Source: Parerythrobacter_A sp963799315 (GTDB lineage Bacteria > Pseudomonadota > Alphaproteobacteria > Sphingomonadales > Sphingomonadaceae). From it: DNA of 64,000 bases. Position numbers and translations under genes: made by a program. Under the pieces are notes generated by a model. The model was not told the origin of the DNA and did no database searches. It saw only the letters and a program-made list of their open reading frames with translations. How positions within the stretch are numbered: the stretch's first letter is position 1; the number at the start of each line of letters is the position of its first letter. Below are positions 1-9,537 of this stretch, piece by piece. The stretch lies in contig CAWCWP010000002.1 of the NCBI GenBank assembly GCA_963799315.1, positions 742,846-806,845 of the forward strand, written 5' to 3'.

Positions 1-22
1 ACGGTTTGGGACCAGTCGTGAT

Positions 23-936
23 ATGACACTTGATCCATCCTACCTCGAATATCCCCACCGCCGCGAAGGCTACGACCACGACCTCTACGCGTGGTCCAAC
101 ATCCACACACGCCCGCAGGTCCGCTGGCCCGGCAGCAAATCCGTCGCGGTCTTCCTCTGCGTCAGTCTCGAATGGTTCCCCATCACGCCGTCCGACGACC
201 CGTTCCGCGCGCCGGGGCATATGGTCACGCCTTACCCCGATTATCGCCACTATACCGCGCGCGATTACGGCAACCGCGTGGGCGTATGGCGGTTGCTCGA
301 CGCGTTCGAAAAGGCAGGCGTCACCGCGTCCTTCGCAACCAATGCGGCGGTTGCCGAACGCTATCCCGAACTGATTGCGGCGGTGCAGGCGGGCGGGCAC
401 GAGATCATCGCGCATTCGACCGATATGAACGGCACCATCGACGGTTCGATGGACGAGGCGGCGGAACGCGCGCTGGTTGCCGACAGCCTGTCGCGGCTGG
501 AGGCGGCGACGGGTGCGAAGCCGCGCGGCTGGCTGTCCATCGCGCGTTCGCAGAGTTTCCGCACGCTGGACCTGCTGAAGGAACACGGGCTGGAATATTG
601 CTGCGACTGGGTGAACGACGAACTGCCCTATGCCTTCGCCAACGGCCTGACCGCGCTGCCGCTGAACCATGAACTGTCGGATCGCCAGATCGTGACGGTG
701 CAGCAGCAATCGGCGGAAAGCTGGCGGCAGAGCATGGTCGATGCGTTCGACTGGCTGGCGAGCGAGGCGGCGGCGCAGGACAGCGCGCGGCTGCTGCCGA
801 TCCAGCTGACGCCCTATATCATGGGCCTGCCCTACCGGATCGACGCGGTGGAGGCGCTGCTGGCGGAGCTGGCGGGGCGCGACGAAGCGTGGTTTGCGGG
901 TGGTTCGGAGATCGTTTCGCACTGGAAGGCGCAACA

Positions 937-940
<4 letters not shown>
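23..940 (+). CDS. Polysaccharide deacetylase family protein (PuuE-like)
   Basis: 305 residues, intact. The fold is recognised from the NodB/PuuE pattern: a hydrophobic strand near residue 40 (FLCVSLEW), a GHEIIAHSTDMN segment near residues 125-136 that supplies metal-binding histidines in this family, then a helix rich in acidic residues and KPRGWLS near residue 167. Members of the PuuE branch hydrolyse C-N bonds in small molecules such as allantoin as well as sugars. With an amidase, a nitrilase and a second PuuE-like gene in the cluster, a small-molecule amide or lactam substrate is more likely than a polysaccharide; this is inference. Its stop overlaps the start of the aldehyde dehydrogenase (ATGA), so the two are co-translated. 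Confidence 0.8.
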
Positions 941-2335
<1,395 letters not shown>

Positions 2336-2416
2336 GAGTTTTGTTTTCTCGCTCACGCTTAGGTGCTGTGCGTTTTTGTTGGGTGCGCTCCGGACATCCG
2401 TCCTCCGCTTGCTGTG

Positions 2417-2487
2417 CCATCCCGCTCCCCCTCCCGACCACCCACGGGATTATACTAATCGGGTGGTCGGGAGGGGGAGCGGGATGG
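2417..2487. repeat. Intergenic palindromic repeat, copy 1 (27-bp perfect arms)
   Basis: Arms at 2417-2443 and 2461-2487 are perfect reverse complements around a 17-bp loop; the core is CTCCCCCTCCCGACCACCC. A second copy with 31-bp arms lies at 28545-28622. Both are followed within 5-15 bp by the same GAGCGTTAGCGAG tail, so this is a dispersed family. It could fold as an RNA hairpin between the aldehyde dehydrogenase and the next gene. Confidence 0.9.
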
Positions 2488-2528
2488 CCCAGCACGCGAG
2501 CGTTAGCGAGAAGACAGAGAAAAAACCA

Positions 2529-2987
2529 ATGACCAACCGCGCCGAACTTAAATCCGCCATGCCGGCCATGCTGCTGCACGAGGGGTGGTGGGACGGCTGG
2601 TATCGCGATTTCGACAATGACGGGAAGCTGGTCGACGCGCGCCGGGTGAAGACGCATTGCGAATTTCCGGACAGCGGCGAATGGCACTATGTGCAGCACA
2701 ACTGGCTAAGCTGGGACGACGGGCGCGAGGAAACGTACGAATTCGGCGGCGCGCTGACCGGGGACCGGCTGGTGTGGGACACCGACCGGTTCAGCGGGGC
2801 CTGCTGGCAAACGGATGGCGACGTGCTGATGCTTCGGCTGGAGCGCGAGGATGTCGCCGGTGCCTATTATGTCGAGATGATAACGATCGCGCCCGACGGG
2901 CAAACCCGCGCGCGGACATGGCAATGGTACAAGGATGGCAAGCCGTGGAAGCGGACGCTGTGCGATGAATGGAGGATCGAAGCATGA
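2529..2987 (+). CDS. Hypothetical protein, lipocalin-like beta-rich
   Basis: 152 residues starting at ATG 2529. I do not recognise a named family. The sequence alternates short strands with aromatic residues (HEGWWDGWY, WHYVQHNWLSW, RTWQWYKDGKPW), as in small beta-barrel ligand-binding proteins. No signal peptide, so cytoplasmic. Its stop overlaps the next start (ATGA, 2984). A role in binding or isomerising a pathway intermediate is conceivable but unsupported. Confidence 0.6.
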   Translation: MTNRAELKSAMPAMLLHEGWWDGWYRDFDNDGKLVDARRVKTHCEFPDSGEWHYVQHNWLSWDDGREETYEFGGALTGDRLVWDTDRFSGACWQTDGDVLMLRLEREDVAGAYYVEMITIAPDGQTRARTWQWYKDGKPWKRTLCDEWRIEA

Positions 2988-3546
2988 GTTTTACGATCAG
3001 TGTAGCGCTGGCCCTGGCAGCGGCATCGACGGCAACGCCGCCGGACTTGTCAGAGCCGATTGCGGTGGCCGATGTCAGGCCGGAAGGTGCCTATGTTCGC
3101 CTCCGCCGCCACCTCCGCCACCACCTACGACGCTGCCAGCCACCGTGTGCAACGCCCCCGTGCTGATGGTCATCACCGGCCCGACGCGCGATGCGGTACG
3201 GATGCGGGCCTATGGGCTGGCGATTGCGGAGAGCAAATTATACGAGCAGCTGGGCGGCTATTATCTCAACATCCCCGCCGCCATCGACAGCTTCGAAGGC
3301 GAGGCGGAGGAAGGCTTCACCACGCTGATCGTGCGCTTCCCGTGCCTCGAAAATGCGCGCGCGTTCTGGTACAGCAAGACCTATCAGGACGAGATCCGCC
3401 CGCTGCGGCTGGACCCCAGCGCGGGCGATTATGTGGTTCGCGTCTACCCTGCGGTGCCGGTGCCGCCCTATCTGGCCGACAAGGCGACCGGCGCGCGATA
3501 TCTGGCAGAGTTTCCGAACGAAGGCGTGGAACAGGTCGCGCCCTGA
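2984..3546 (+). CDS. Secreted DUF1330/NIPSNAP-like protein (frame-disrupted)
   Basis: Starts at ATG 2984 with a short hydrophobic leader (MSFTISVALALAAAS), probably exported. The C-terminal ~130 residues resemble DUF1330: PVLMVITGPT, YGLAIAESKLYEQLGGYYLN, then ARAFWYSKTYQDEIRPLR, the ferredoxin-like fold that ends in a residue for small-ligand binding. The frame moves +1 near 3093 and +1 again near 3145; between them the reading FASAATSATTYDAASHRV fits the linker. It converges with the minus-strand gene ending near 3468-3560. Confidence 0.6.
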
Positions 3547-4283
3547 GCCTGACGGTCTAGCGGGTCGAGTTCGACCAGTTCGTAGCGGTTCATCATGTAG
3601 CCGTCGATCGATCCGTAAACGAGGATCGCATCGTCGTCCGCCGTGACCCAGATGTCGTAATCGGGGTGCGTGGTGCCGCCCATCCCGGCGTCGCTGTCGT
3701 CGATGAAGCGGAAATGGCGGCAGGCGAAGGTTCCGGCGGCAACGCTGCGCTCTTCCTCGCCGACATATTCCAGCGTGATGGCAACCTCGCTGATTTGCGG
3801 CGGGGTTGCGCCGCGATGGTCGGGGGAGGGCAGGAAAACGCGCAGGGTGCGCTTGTGCGGGCCTTTGCTCACATCCATCACGCGGCTTAAGAACCCGTCG
3901 CCCACCACCGGATGCGTGCCGAACCCGTCGAATGCGTCCACGTCTTCGCGCCTCTCCGAATTGCGCCCGATATCGGGGCCGTAGCTTTCGCATTCGATGG
4001 CGTTGGCGGCGGCATCGTGGCGCAGCCAGCCCGACCCCAGAAACGCATCGTCCAGCGTCAGGTGGACCAGCAGGTGCTGCGGCACCATGTCCGGCCCGAT
4101 GTGATAGACGATATCGCGCAGCACGGTGGGCGCAGGCTCCTCGATCTCGCACTGCGCGCGCATGATGACCGAGCCATCGCCGTGATGGGTAAAGGTGAAG
4201 CTCTCGCGCCCCCGCTCCGCCCCGCGCATGTCGGGCTTGTCGGAGGTGTAGCGGATGCGGCCCGAAACGGTGCGGTGTTGCAT
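3468..4283 (-). CDS. Hypothetical protein, last gene of the minus-strand operon
   Basis: Starts at ATG 4283 (MQHRTVSGRIRYTS). About 240 residues of beta-rich sequence without signal peptide; motifs such as DSDAGMGGTTHPDYDIWVTADDD and GSIDGYMMNRYELVELDPL. No family assigned. The annotated stop at 3468 makes the gene overlap the convergent gene by about 79 bp; a TAG sits in another frame at about 3557-3559, just after the conserved LVELDPL, so the natural end may be there and the tail an artefact of one more frame break. It follows the nitrilase after a repeat-filled gap. Confidence 0.55.
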   Translation of the reverse strand: MQHRTVSGRIRYTSDKPDMRGAERGRESFTFTHHGDGSVIMRAQCEIEEPAPTVLRDIVYHIGPDMVPQHLLVHLTLDDAFLGSGWLRHDAAANAIECESYGPDIGRNSERREDVDAFDGFGTHPVVGDGFLSRVMDVSKGPHKRTLRVFLPSPDHRGATPPQISEVAITLEYVGEEERSVAAGTFACRHFRFIDDSDAGMGGTTHPDYDIWVTADDDAILVYGSIDGYMMNRYELVELDPLDRQAQGATCSTPSFGNSARYRAPVALSAR

Positions 4284-4298
4284 GGTTCTTCCTTTCTT

Positions 4299-4440
4299 TC
4301 CTCCCCAATGTATTGGGGGACTCGAAGAGGGGGCGTAGCCCCAGCGGGACCAGCGAAGCTGGTGGAGGGGTATGTGCGTAACGAAGTGACCCCTCCACCC
4401 CCTTCGGGCGGTCCCCCTCCCCATTTGCAATCGGGGAGGA
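4299..4440. repeat. Intergenic inverted-repeat element
   Basis: Outer arms TCCTCCCCAATG.. at about 4301 and ..ATCGGGGAGGA at about 4440 face each other; within lie a smaller hairpin (ACCAGC-GAA-GCTGGT near 4351) and a GGAGGGGT / ACCCCTCC pair. It fills the gap between the nitrilase and the gene downstream. The layout is typical of the mosaic intergenic repeats of sphingomonads. Confidence 0.65.
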
Positions 4441-4441
4441 T

Positions 4442-5503
4442 CTAGATGACGCCCGCCTTGTCCAGCCGTGCGATCACGGCTTCCTGCGCGCGTTTGAAAT
4501 AGTCGCGGTCGGGGATGGCGGGCTTGCCGTCTTGCGTCATGCCGTCGGGCCGGTGGAAGTCGCCGCCGAATTGCGCATAGGCCTGCGCGAACAGGTCGGG
4601 CCGTTGCCGCGCCAGCACATTGGTCATCGCCGGCACCCGGCGTGCGGCGCGCAGGGCGCCAGGATCGACCGTGCCGAACGCGGTAAAGGTTTCCCCGTCG
4701 CCCGCCTGCGCCACGACCTTGCCCCTGTAATCGACGACCTGGCTGTTCCCGTCCGCCGAGGCGAGCGGCATGGCGGTGCCCGCGATCCCGGCGGTGTTGG
4801 CGCTGACCACATAGGCCATGTTCTCGAACGCGCGGGCGCGCTTGCCGATGTCCTTTGGCGTGGCCAGCGGCGAACCGATTTCGCTGCTGGAATGGCAGAA
4901 CACTTCGGCCCCGCGCAGCGCCAGCACGCGCGCGATTTCCGGGTAGAGGATTTCCTCCGACGCGATGCAGGCCAGCCGTCCGATTTCGGTATCGGCCACC
5001 GGGAACACGCCGTCGAGGCCGTAGCGGTCGAGATAGGCGTCCCAGACGTCGTGCGGGCTGGGCGCGAACATCGACAGCAGGCGGCGATAGCGCAGCACCA
5101 CATCGCCGCTGGGCGCGACGATGAAGCTCGCCTGAAAATAGAAATCGGGAAAGGCCGGGTCGGTTTCGTAGGCATTGCCCGCAATGTGCATGCCCAGCCG
5201 CTGCGCCACCCCGCCCAGCGCCTCGTATTCCGGGCCGTCCGCTGCGAACCCGACGCGCGCGGCGAAATCGGGAATGGTGGTGCGGCCGGGATAGGAGGTG
5301 AACAGGTATTCGGGCAGCACCGCCAGCTTCACCGGCACGCCGGAATATTGCGCGATGAAGATGCCGGTAGTGCGGATCTGGTTCTCCAGCTCGCCGATAT
5401 GCTCCAGGATCGCGGCGCGCGCGGCGGCGGTGTCGGGCAGGCGGTCCAGCGCGCGCGCGGTCAGCTGCATGGCGACGGCGGAATAGGGGGCGGGTGCGGT
5501 CAT
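4442..5503 (-). CDS. Carbon-nitrogen hydrolase (nitrilase superfamily)
   Basis: 353 residues from ATG 5503. Hydrolyses an amide or nitrile in the cytoplasm. The catalytic Glu is in AVLPEYLF (about residue 64) and the Cys in GRLACIASEEILYPE; GNSQVVDYRGKVVA and the C-terminal region also fit. At the position of the usual catalytic Lys the sequence is VLRYRRLLSMF, so the Lys seems replaced by Arg. The gene is downstream of the FAD oxidase and MFS genes in the minus-strand operon. With the amidase on the other strand it suggests a nitrogen-containing substrate. Confidence 0.78.
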   Translation of the reverse strand: MTAPAPYSAVAMQLTARALDRLPDTAAARAAILEHIGELENQIRTTGIFIAQYSGVPVKLAVLPEYLFTSYPGRTTIPDFAARVGFAADGPEYEALGGVAQRLGMHIAGNAYETDPAFPDFYFQASFIVAPSGDVVLRYRRLLSMFAPSPHDVWDAYLDRYGLDGVFPVADTEIGRLACIASEEILYPEIARVLALRGAEVFCHSSSEIGSPLATPKDIGKRARAFENMAYVVSANTAGIAGTAMPLASADGNSQVVDYRGKVVAQAGDGETFTAFGTVDPGALRAARRVPAMTNVLARQRPDLFAQAYAQFGGDFHRPDGMTQDGKPAIPDRDYFKRAQEAVIARLDKAGVI

Positions 5504-5514
5504 GGTCGGGTCTC

Positions 5515-5601
5515 CGTCATTGCGAGCGTAGCGAAGCAGTCCAGAACGGTCGGTGTGTGACGCTCTGGATTGCCGCGTCGCCTGCGGCTCCCGCAATGAC
5601 G
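5515..5601. repeat. REP-like palindromic repeat (CGTCATTGCGAGC type)
   Basis: CGTCATTGCGAGCGTAGCGA at the left end pairs with GCGTCGCCTGCGGCTCCCGCAATGACG at the right, with AGTCCAG / CTGGATT inside. This ~87-bp imperfect palindrome sits between the FAD oxidase and the nitrilase. The motif CATTGCGAGC..GCAATGACG is a widespread proteobacterial intergenic repeat. Confidence 0.8.
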
Positions 5602-5609
5602 TGCGCCGC

Positions 5610-7161
5610 TCACAACCCCAGCGAGCCGGGATTCATCAGGCCGCGCGGATCGACATCGCGCTTCACCGATTGCAGCAGCGCATCGGCGCGCGGGTCGAGG
5701 CTGTCGCGCAGCGGATAGGTCCGCCCGATCTGGAAATGCACCGCATCGTGCGCGGCGAAGATATCGACGATGGCGGCTTTCAGCTTTTGCGTCAGCGCCC
5801 ATGCCGGGGCATTGCCGTCCAGCTTCGGCACTTTCTTCAGATGCGCCCGCTTCGATGGTTGCCTCGATCACCGGATTGCGCGCGTCGGGCCAGTACAGGC
5901 ACGGCTCGATCAGCGTGCCGCCGCCGCCAACCGCCGCGATCAGCGTGCCGTAATGCAGGCCCAGCGCGTCCATTGCGTCGGCGTGGTCGGCGAACAGCGC
6001 CAGCAGCGCATCGAAGCACGCCTGCGCCTGACCGTGCGACACCAGCCCGTGAATCGGCGCCCAGCGTTCGCCATCGGGGCCGAGGATCGAGTTCAGCGGG
6101 CCGAACGGATTGGCGCGGATGATCTTGGGAATGGTGTTTTCCACCTCGCGCCCGCCCGCCTGCGCCACGATATCGCGCGCTGCCGCGATGTCGCCATCGG
6201 CGGCGGCCTGCACGCGGCCCTCGGCCAGAACATGCAGCGAAAAGTTGGCGTCCTTCAGGAAATCGCGACCTGCCGCGACGACCTTCGCGCCTTCCTTCAA
6301 ACCTTTCAGGAAACCGCCCTGCTTGCGCATCATGCCGACCAGCTGCCTGGCATCGCCCGCCAGGCTGTCGCGCTTCATGCGTATGGCGTTGAGGAAGGGG
6401 TCGAAGCCGAAGCATTCGGTGGCGAGGCCCTGCCGCTCGATTTCGGTAATCGCGGCGAACCACTGTTCATGCGTGTCGAAGGCGAAGCTGGCATAGCCGT
6501 GGCATTTGGCTTCCGGCACCAGCCGCAGCGTGATTTCGGCCTTGATGCCCAGCGCCCCGGTATCGGCCAGGAACAGTCCGGCAAGATCGGGGCCGTAGGG
6601 GCGGGTATGGGCCTTGCCCAGTTTCAGCAGCGTGCCGTCCGCCAGCACCACTTCCAGCGCGGTGCAGCTCTGCACGGCGCTGCCATGGCGGCCCGTGCCC
6701 CAGAAGATGCCGTTCTGGCTCATCGCGCCGCCCACCGTTGCCTTGAGGCCGGACAGCGTGCCCCACATCGGGGTGCGCAAGCCGTGCGGGGCCAGCGCCT
6801 CGCGCAAGGTCGCCCAGGTGCAGCCGGGTTCCACCGTGACGGTCATCGACACGGGATCGATATCCAGCACGCGGTCCATCTGCGTCAGGTCGAACAGCAC
6901 CGCGTCGGGCGTATCGCTGCTATAGCCGCCGGTATAGCTCATGCCGCCGCCACGCGGGATCACCGCATGGCCCGCACCGGTCGCAGCCTTTATCGCGGCG
7001 GCGAGCTGGTGCTTGTCCGCCGGACGCACCACGGCGGCAAGGTCCGCCCCGCGCGCGTAGATATCGTGCGCGTAGAAATCGAGGTCGGCGGCATCGCTCA
7101 GCACTTGCGCGCCGGTGGCGGCGAGCGTGTCGGACAGGCTGGTTTTGACGAGCGTGGCCAT
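5610..7161 (-). CDS. FAD-binding oxidase (GlcD/vanillyl-alcohol-oxidase type, one frame break)
   Basis: About 517 residues after repair. The N-terminal FAD_binding_4 domain is clear: AVIPRGGGMSYTGGYS (about residues 67-82), GCTWATLREAL, then GATVGGAMSQNG-like binding of the pyrophosphate. The C-terminal half ends RDVDPRGLMNPGSLGL, the classical end of FAD-linked oxidases. Likely oxidises an alcohol, hydroxyacid or phenol. The frame breaks near 5838-5846; removing one G in GCGGGCGC joins IEAAHLKKVPKLDG. The start ATG overlaps the stop of the MFS gene upstream (ATGA). Confidence 0.8.
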
Positions 7162-8478
7162 CAGGCGGCTCCTGCCGATGCGCGGTTCGGGTCACGGGTG
7201 GGTACGGTATCGTCTTCGGGCAAGTCGTCCGGATATTTGCCCAGCAACAGCAGCACCGCACCGCCCGCGATGAACGCGAAAATCGCGATTTGCAGGATGG
7301 CGTCGTAGCTGCCCGTCGTATCGCGGACATAGGCGTAGATGATCGGCGAGATCGCGCTGCCGAGACCGAACGGCATATACAGCATGCCGTAGATCTTGCC
7401 GTAATTCGCCATGCCGAAATAGCGGCCCGTGAGATAGGCGATGAGGTCGCTTTCCGCGCCGGCGGCAAAGCCCAGCAGGAAGCCTGCCACTGCGGCAACC
7501 GGGAAAACGATGCTGTCGCCCAGCAGCAGCCACATGGAAATCGCGGGCAGGCACAGCAGCGGGAAGGCGACGAAGCCCTGCCAGAACCGGTCGAGCAGCG
7601 CGCCGGTAATCAGCCGCCCGGACAGGATGCCGATGCCCAGCACGCCCATCACGCTGGCCGCCGTCTGCGCCTCCAGCCCGCGATCGGACAGCATGGCGGG
7701 CATGTTGATGAACGCCCCGCCAAACGCCGTCGCGATCAAGGCGATGCTGAGCCAGATCAGCCAGAAACGGTAATCCTTCAGCGCGGTGCCGAGCGTCACC
7801 CCGGTCAGCCTGCCGCTGGCCCCGGCGATATCCCCTGGCCGTTCGTCGGCGCGCGGTTCGCGGAACAGGAAATAGCCGAGCGGCAACGCCACCAGCAGCG
7901 GCAGCAGCGCGACGATGGCGAACATCATGCGCCAGCCCTTGCGTTTCGATGGCCCACACCGCCAGCTTGGGCACGACGATGGCAGCAAGGCTGGTGCCCA
8001 GCAGCAGGATGCCCAGCGCCAGCCCCCGGTTCTTGAAGAACCACAGATTGATCGCCCGGCTCCAGGTGACCGGCGTGGAGCCGATGCCGACCAGCCCGAC
8101 CAGCAGCCACAGCGCGTAATAGATATAGAGCGTCGAACTGGCCGCCGCCGTCGGCGTCAGGCTGATCGCGGCAAAGGATGCGCCGAACGCCAGCAGGCTC
8201 CACAACGCGACGGGCCGCACCCCGAACCGGTCCGCCAGCGACCCGAAGAACGGCGCAAGCAGGCTGGCGATGACGCCGAAAATGGTGATCGGGAACAGGA
8301 TTTCGGTACGGGTCCAGCCGAACTCCGCAATCAGCGGCTCGATGGTGAAGCCGATGACGTTGAAGGGCAGGGGCGATGCGCCGCATGCCACACCGAAGAC
8401 GCCCGCGAGCAGGACTTTCCAGCCCAGCGAAAACTCGCCGCGCTGCTTCGTTGCGTATGCCGTCTGGTCAGTCGCCAT
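7161..8478 (-). CDS. MFS transporter (one frame break)
   Basis: About 438 residues, 12 predicted membrane segments in two halves, inner membrane. Seen: GWKVLLAGVFGVACGASP (TM1), SLADRFGVRPVALWS (the loop 2-3 A-motif), and ..GRYFGMANYGKIYGMLYMPFGLGSAISP in the C-half, as in OxlT/monocarboxylate-type MFS. The frame breaks near 7938; removing one G in CAAGGGCTGG gives AIETQGWRMMFAIVALL. Starts 11 bp inside the end of the VOC gene. Likely carries the substrate across the inner membrane after the TonB receptor. Confidence 0.8.
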
Positions 8479-9535
8479 CGCTGTAGAACTCCGTCAAATT
8501 GCCGTCCGGGTCGCGCACCGCGAGGATGTCCACCGTGCCAAGGTCGGCAATGTCCACGCTTTGCGCGTCATAGGCAATGGGCGCGCCCTGTGTCGCGATA
8601 TGCGCGCGATATGTCGTGAGGTCGTGCACCGGATAGCGCACCGACAGGATGCCGAGATTGGGCGGGCTGGCCTTGGCCGAATGGTCGTGCCCGGTGAAGC
8701 CTGCGATCTGCATCACTTCGATGCGGCCCGTTTCGCCTGCCACCGGATAGAGCGCGGCGGCGGTGCGGGCGATCTGCGGTGTCAGGTTGAACGGGATGCC
8801 GAAATTGGAAAAGGCGGGTTCGGGCGGTTCGCGTTCGCTGTCGAACAGCACGCCGAAGCCCAGCGTGTCGCGGTAGAAATCCCGCGCCACCGGCCGGTCG
8901 CGCACCATGCGCATGGCGTTGAAGCCCTGGCTGATGCGGCCCACGGGAAATGCGGTGAAGGCTGGCGTTACCCGCTCATACACCGCCACATTGATGCCGT
9001 GCGGCCCCTGCAACACGACATTGCGCAGGTCGCTTGCGCCGAACCGGAAGCGGATGGGCGGGCTTTCCGCCCACCAGCCCAGCGCCAGCGCCTGTTCGTA
9101 CAAGGCGGGCACGTCGTCGCTGCGGACCATGATCGAATAGATGCCGCCGGTGTCCCATGCGCGCGCGGCGGGGCGCACCGGTTCCTGCGCGACGCCGGTG
9201 AAGCGCACGAAGCGGATACAGCCGGTATCGGCTTGCGGCGCGCACCACCGCTCGAACGTGGCGGCGGCCTCGGCGGGCAGTTGCCAGTACGCCAGCTCGC
9301 TCCGCGCAACGTCGCCCGACCGGACCAGCCGCCAATTGCCGGCATGGCGAAACAGCGCGGTGGCCGGTTCGAACTCGGCGACCGAGACCACCGCTTCGGT
9401 CCACGGTGCGACGCCGTATTGCGTCGCAACCGGCTCGCCATCCTGCGCAATACCCGGCGTCGCGGCACCGGCGCAGACAAGCGCACCGAACGCCGCGAGC
9501 AGGCGTTTTCCCGTGGTGATTACGCGCGCGGTCAC
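8468..9535 (-). CDS. Exported two-domain VOC/glyoxalase-like protein
   Basis: GTG start at 9535, two bases after the TonB-receptor stop; 355 residues. A signal peptide is visible (TTGKRLLAAFGALVCAGAATPGIAQ). Two VOC-type halves follow, the second with FYRDTLGFGVLFDSEREP and ending LAVRDPDGNLTEFYSDGD, the standard end of a glyoxalase/dioxygenase VOC repeat. Being exported, it would act or bind ligand in the periplasm, unusual for VOC enzymes. The reading frame extends upstream into the receptor gene, but the GTG after the leader context is the best start. Confidence 0.7.
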   Translation of the reverse strand: MTARVITTGKRLLAAFGALVCAGAATPGIAQDGEPVATQYGVAPWTEAVVSVAEFEPATALFRHAGNWRLVRSGDVARSELAYWQLPAEAAATFERWCAPQADTGCIRFVRFTGVAQEPVRPAARAWDTGGIYSIMVRSDDVPALYEQALALGWWAESPPIRFRFGASDLRNVVLQGPHGINVAVYERVTPAFTAFPVGRISQGFNAMRMVRDRPVARDFYRDTLGFGVLFDSEREPPEPAFSNFGIPFNLTPQIARTAAALYPVAGETGRIEVMQIAGFTGHDHSAKASPPNLGILSVRYPVHDLTTYRAHIATQGAPIAYDAQSVDIADLGTVDILAVRDPDGNLTEFYSDGD

Positions 9536-9537
9536 GC

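Noticed and set aside
5770..7308. 512-codon open frame antisense to the FAD oxidase
   Set aside because: Arg/Gln/His/Gly-rich translation typical of the reverse of a high-GC gene.
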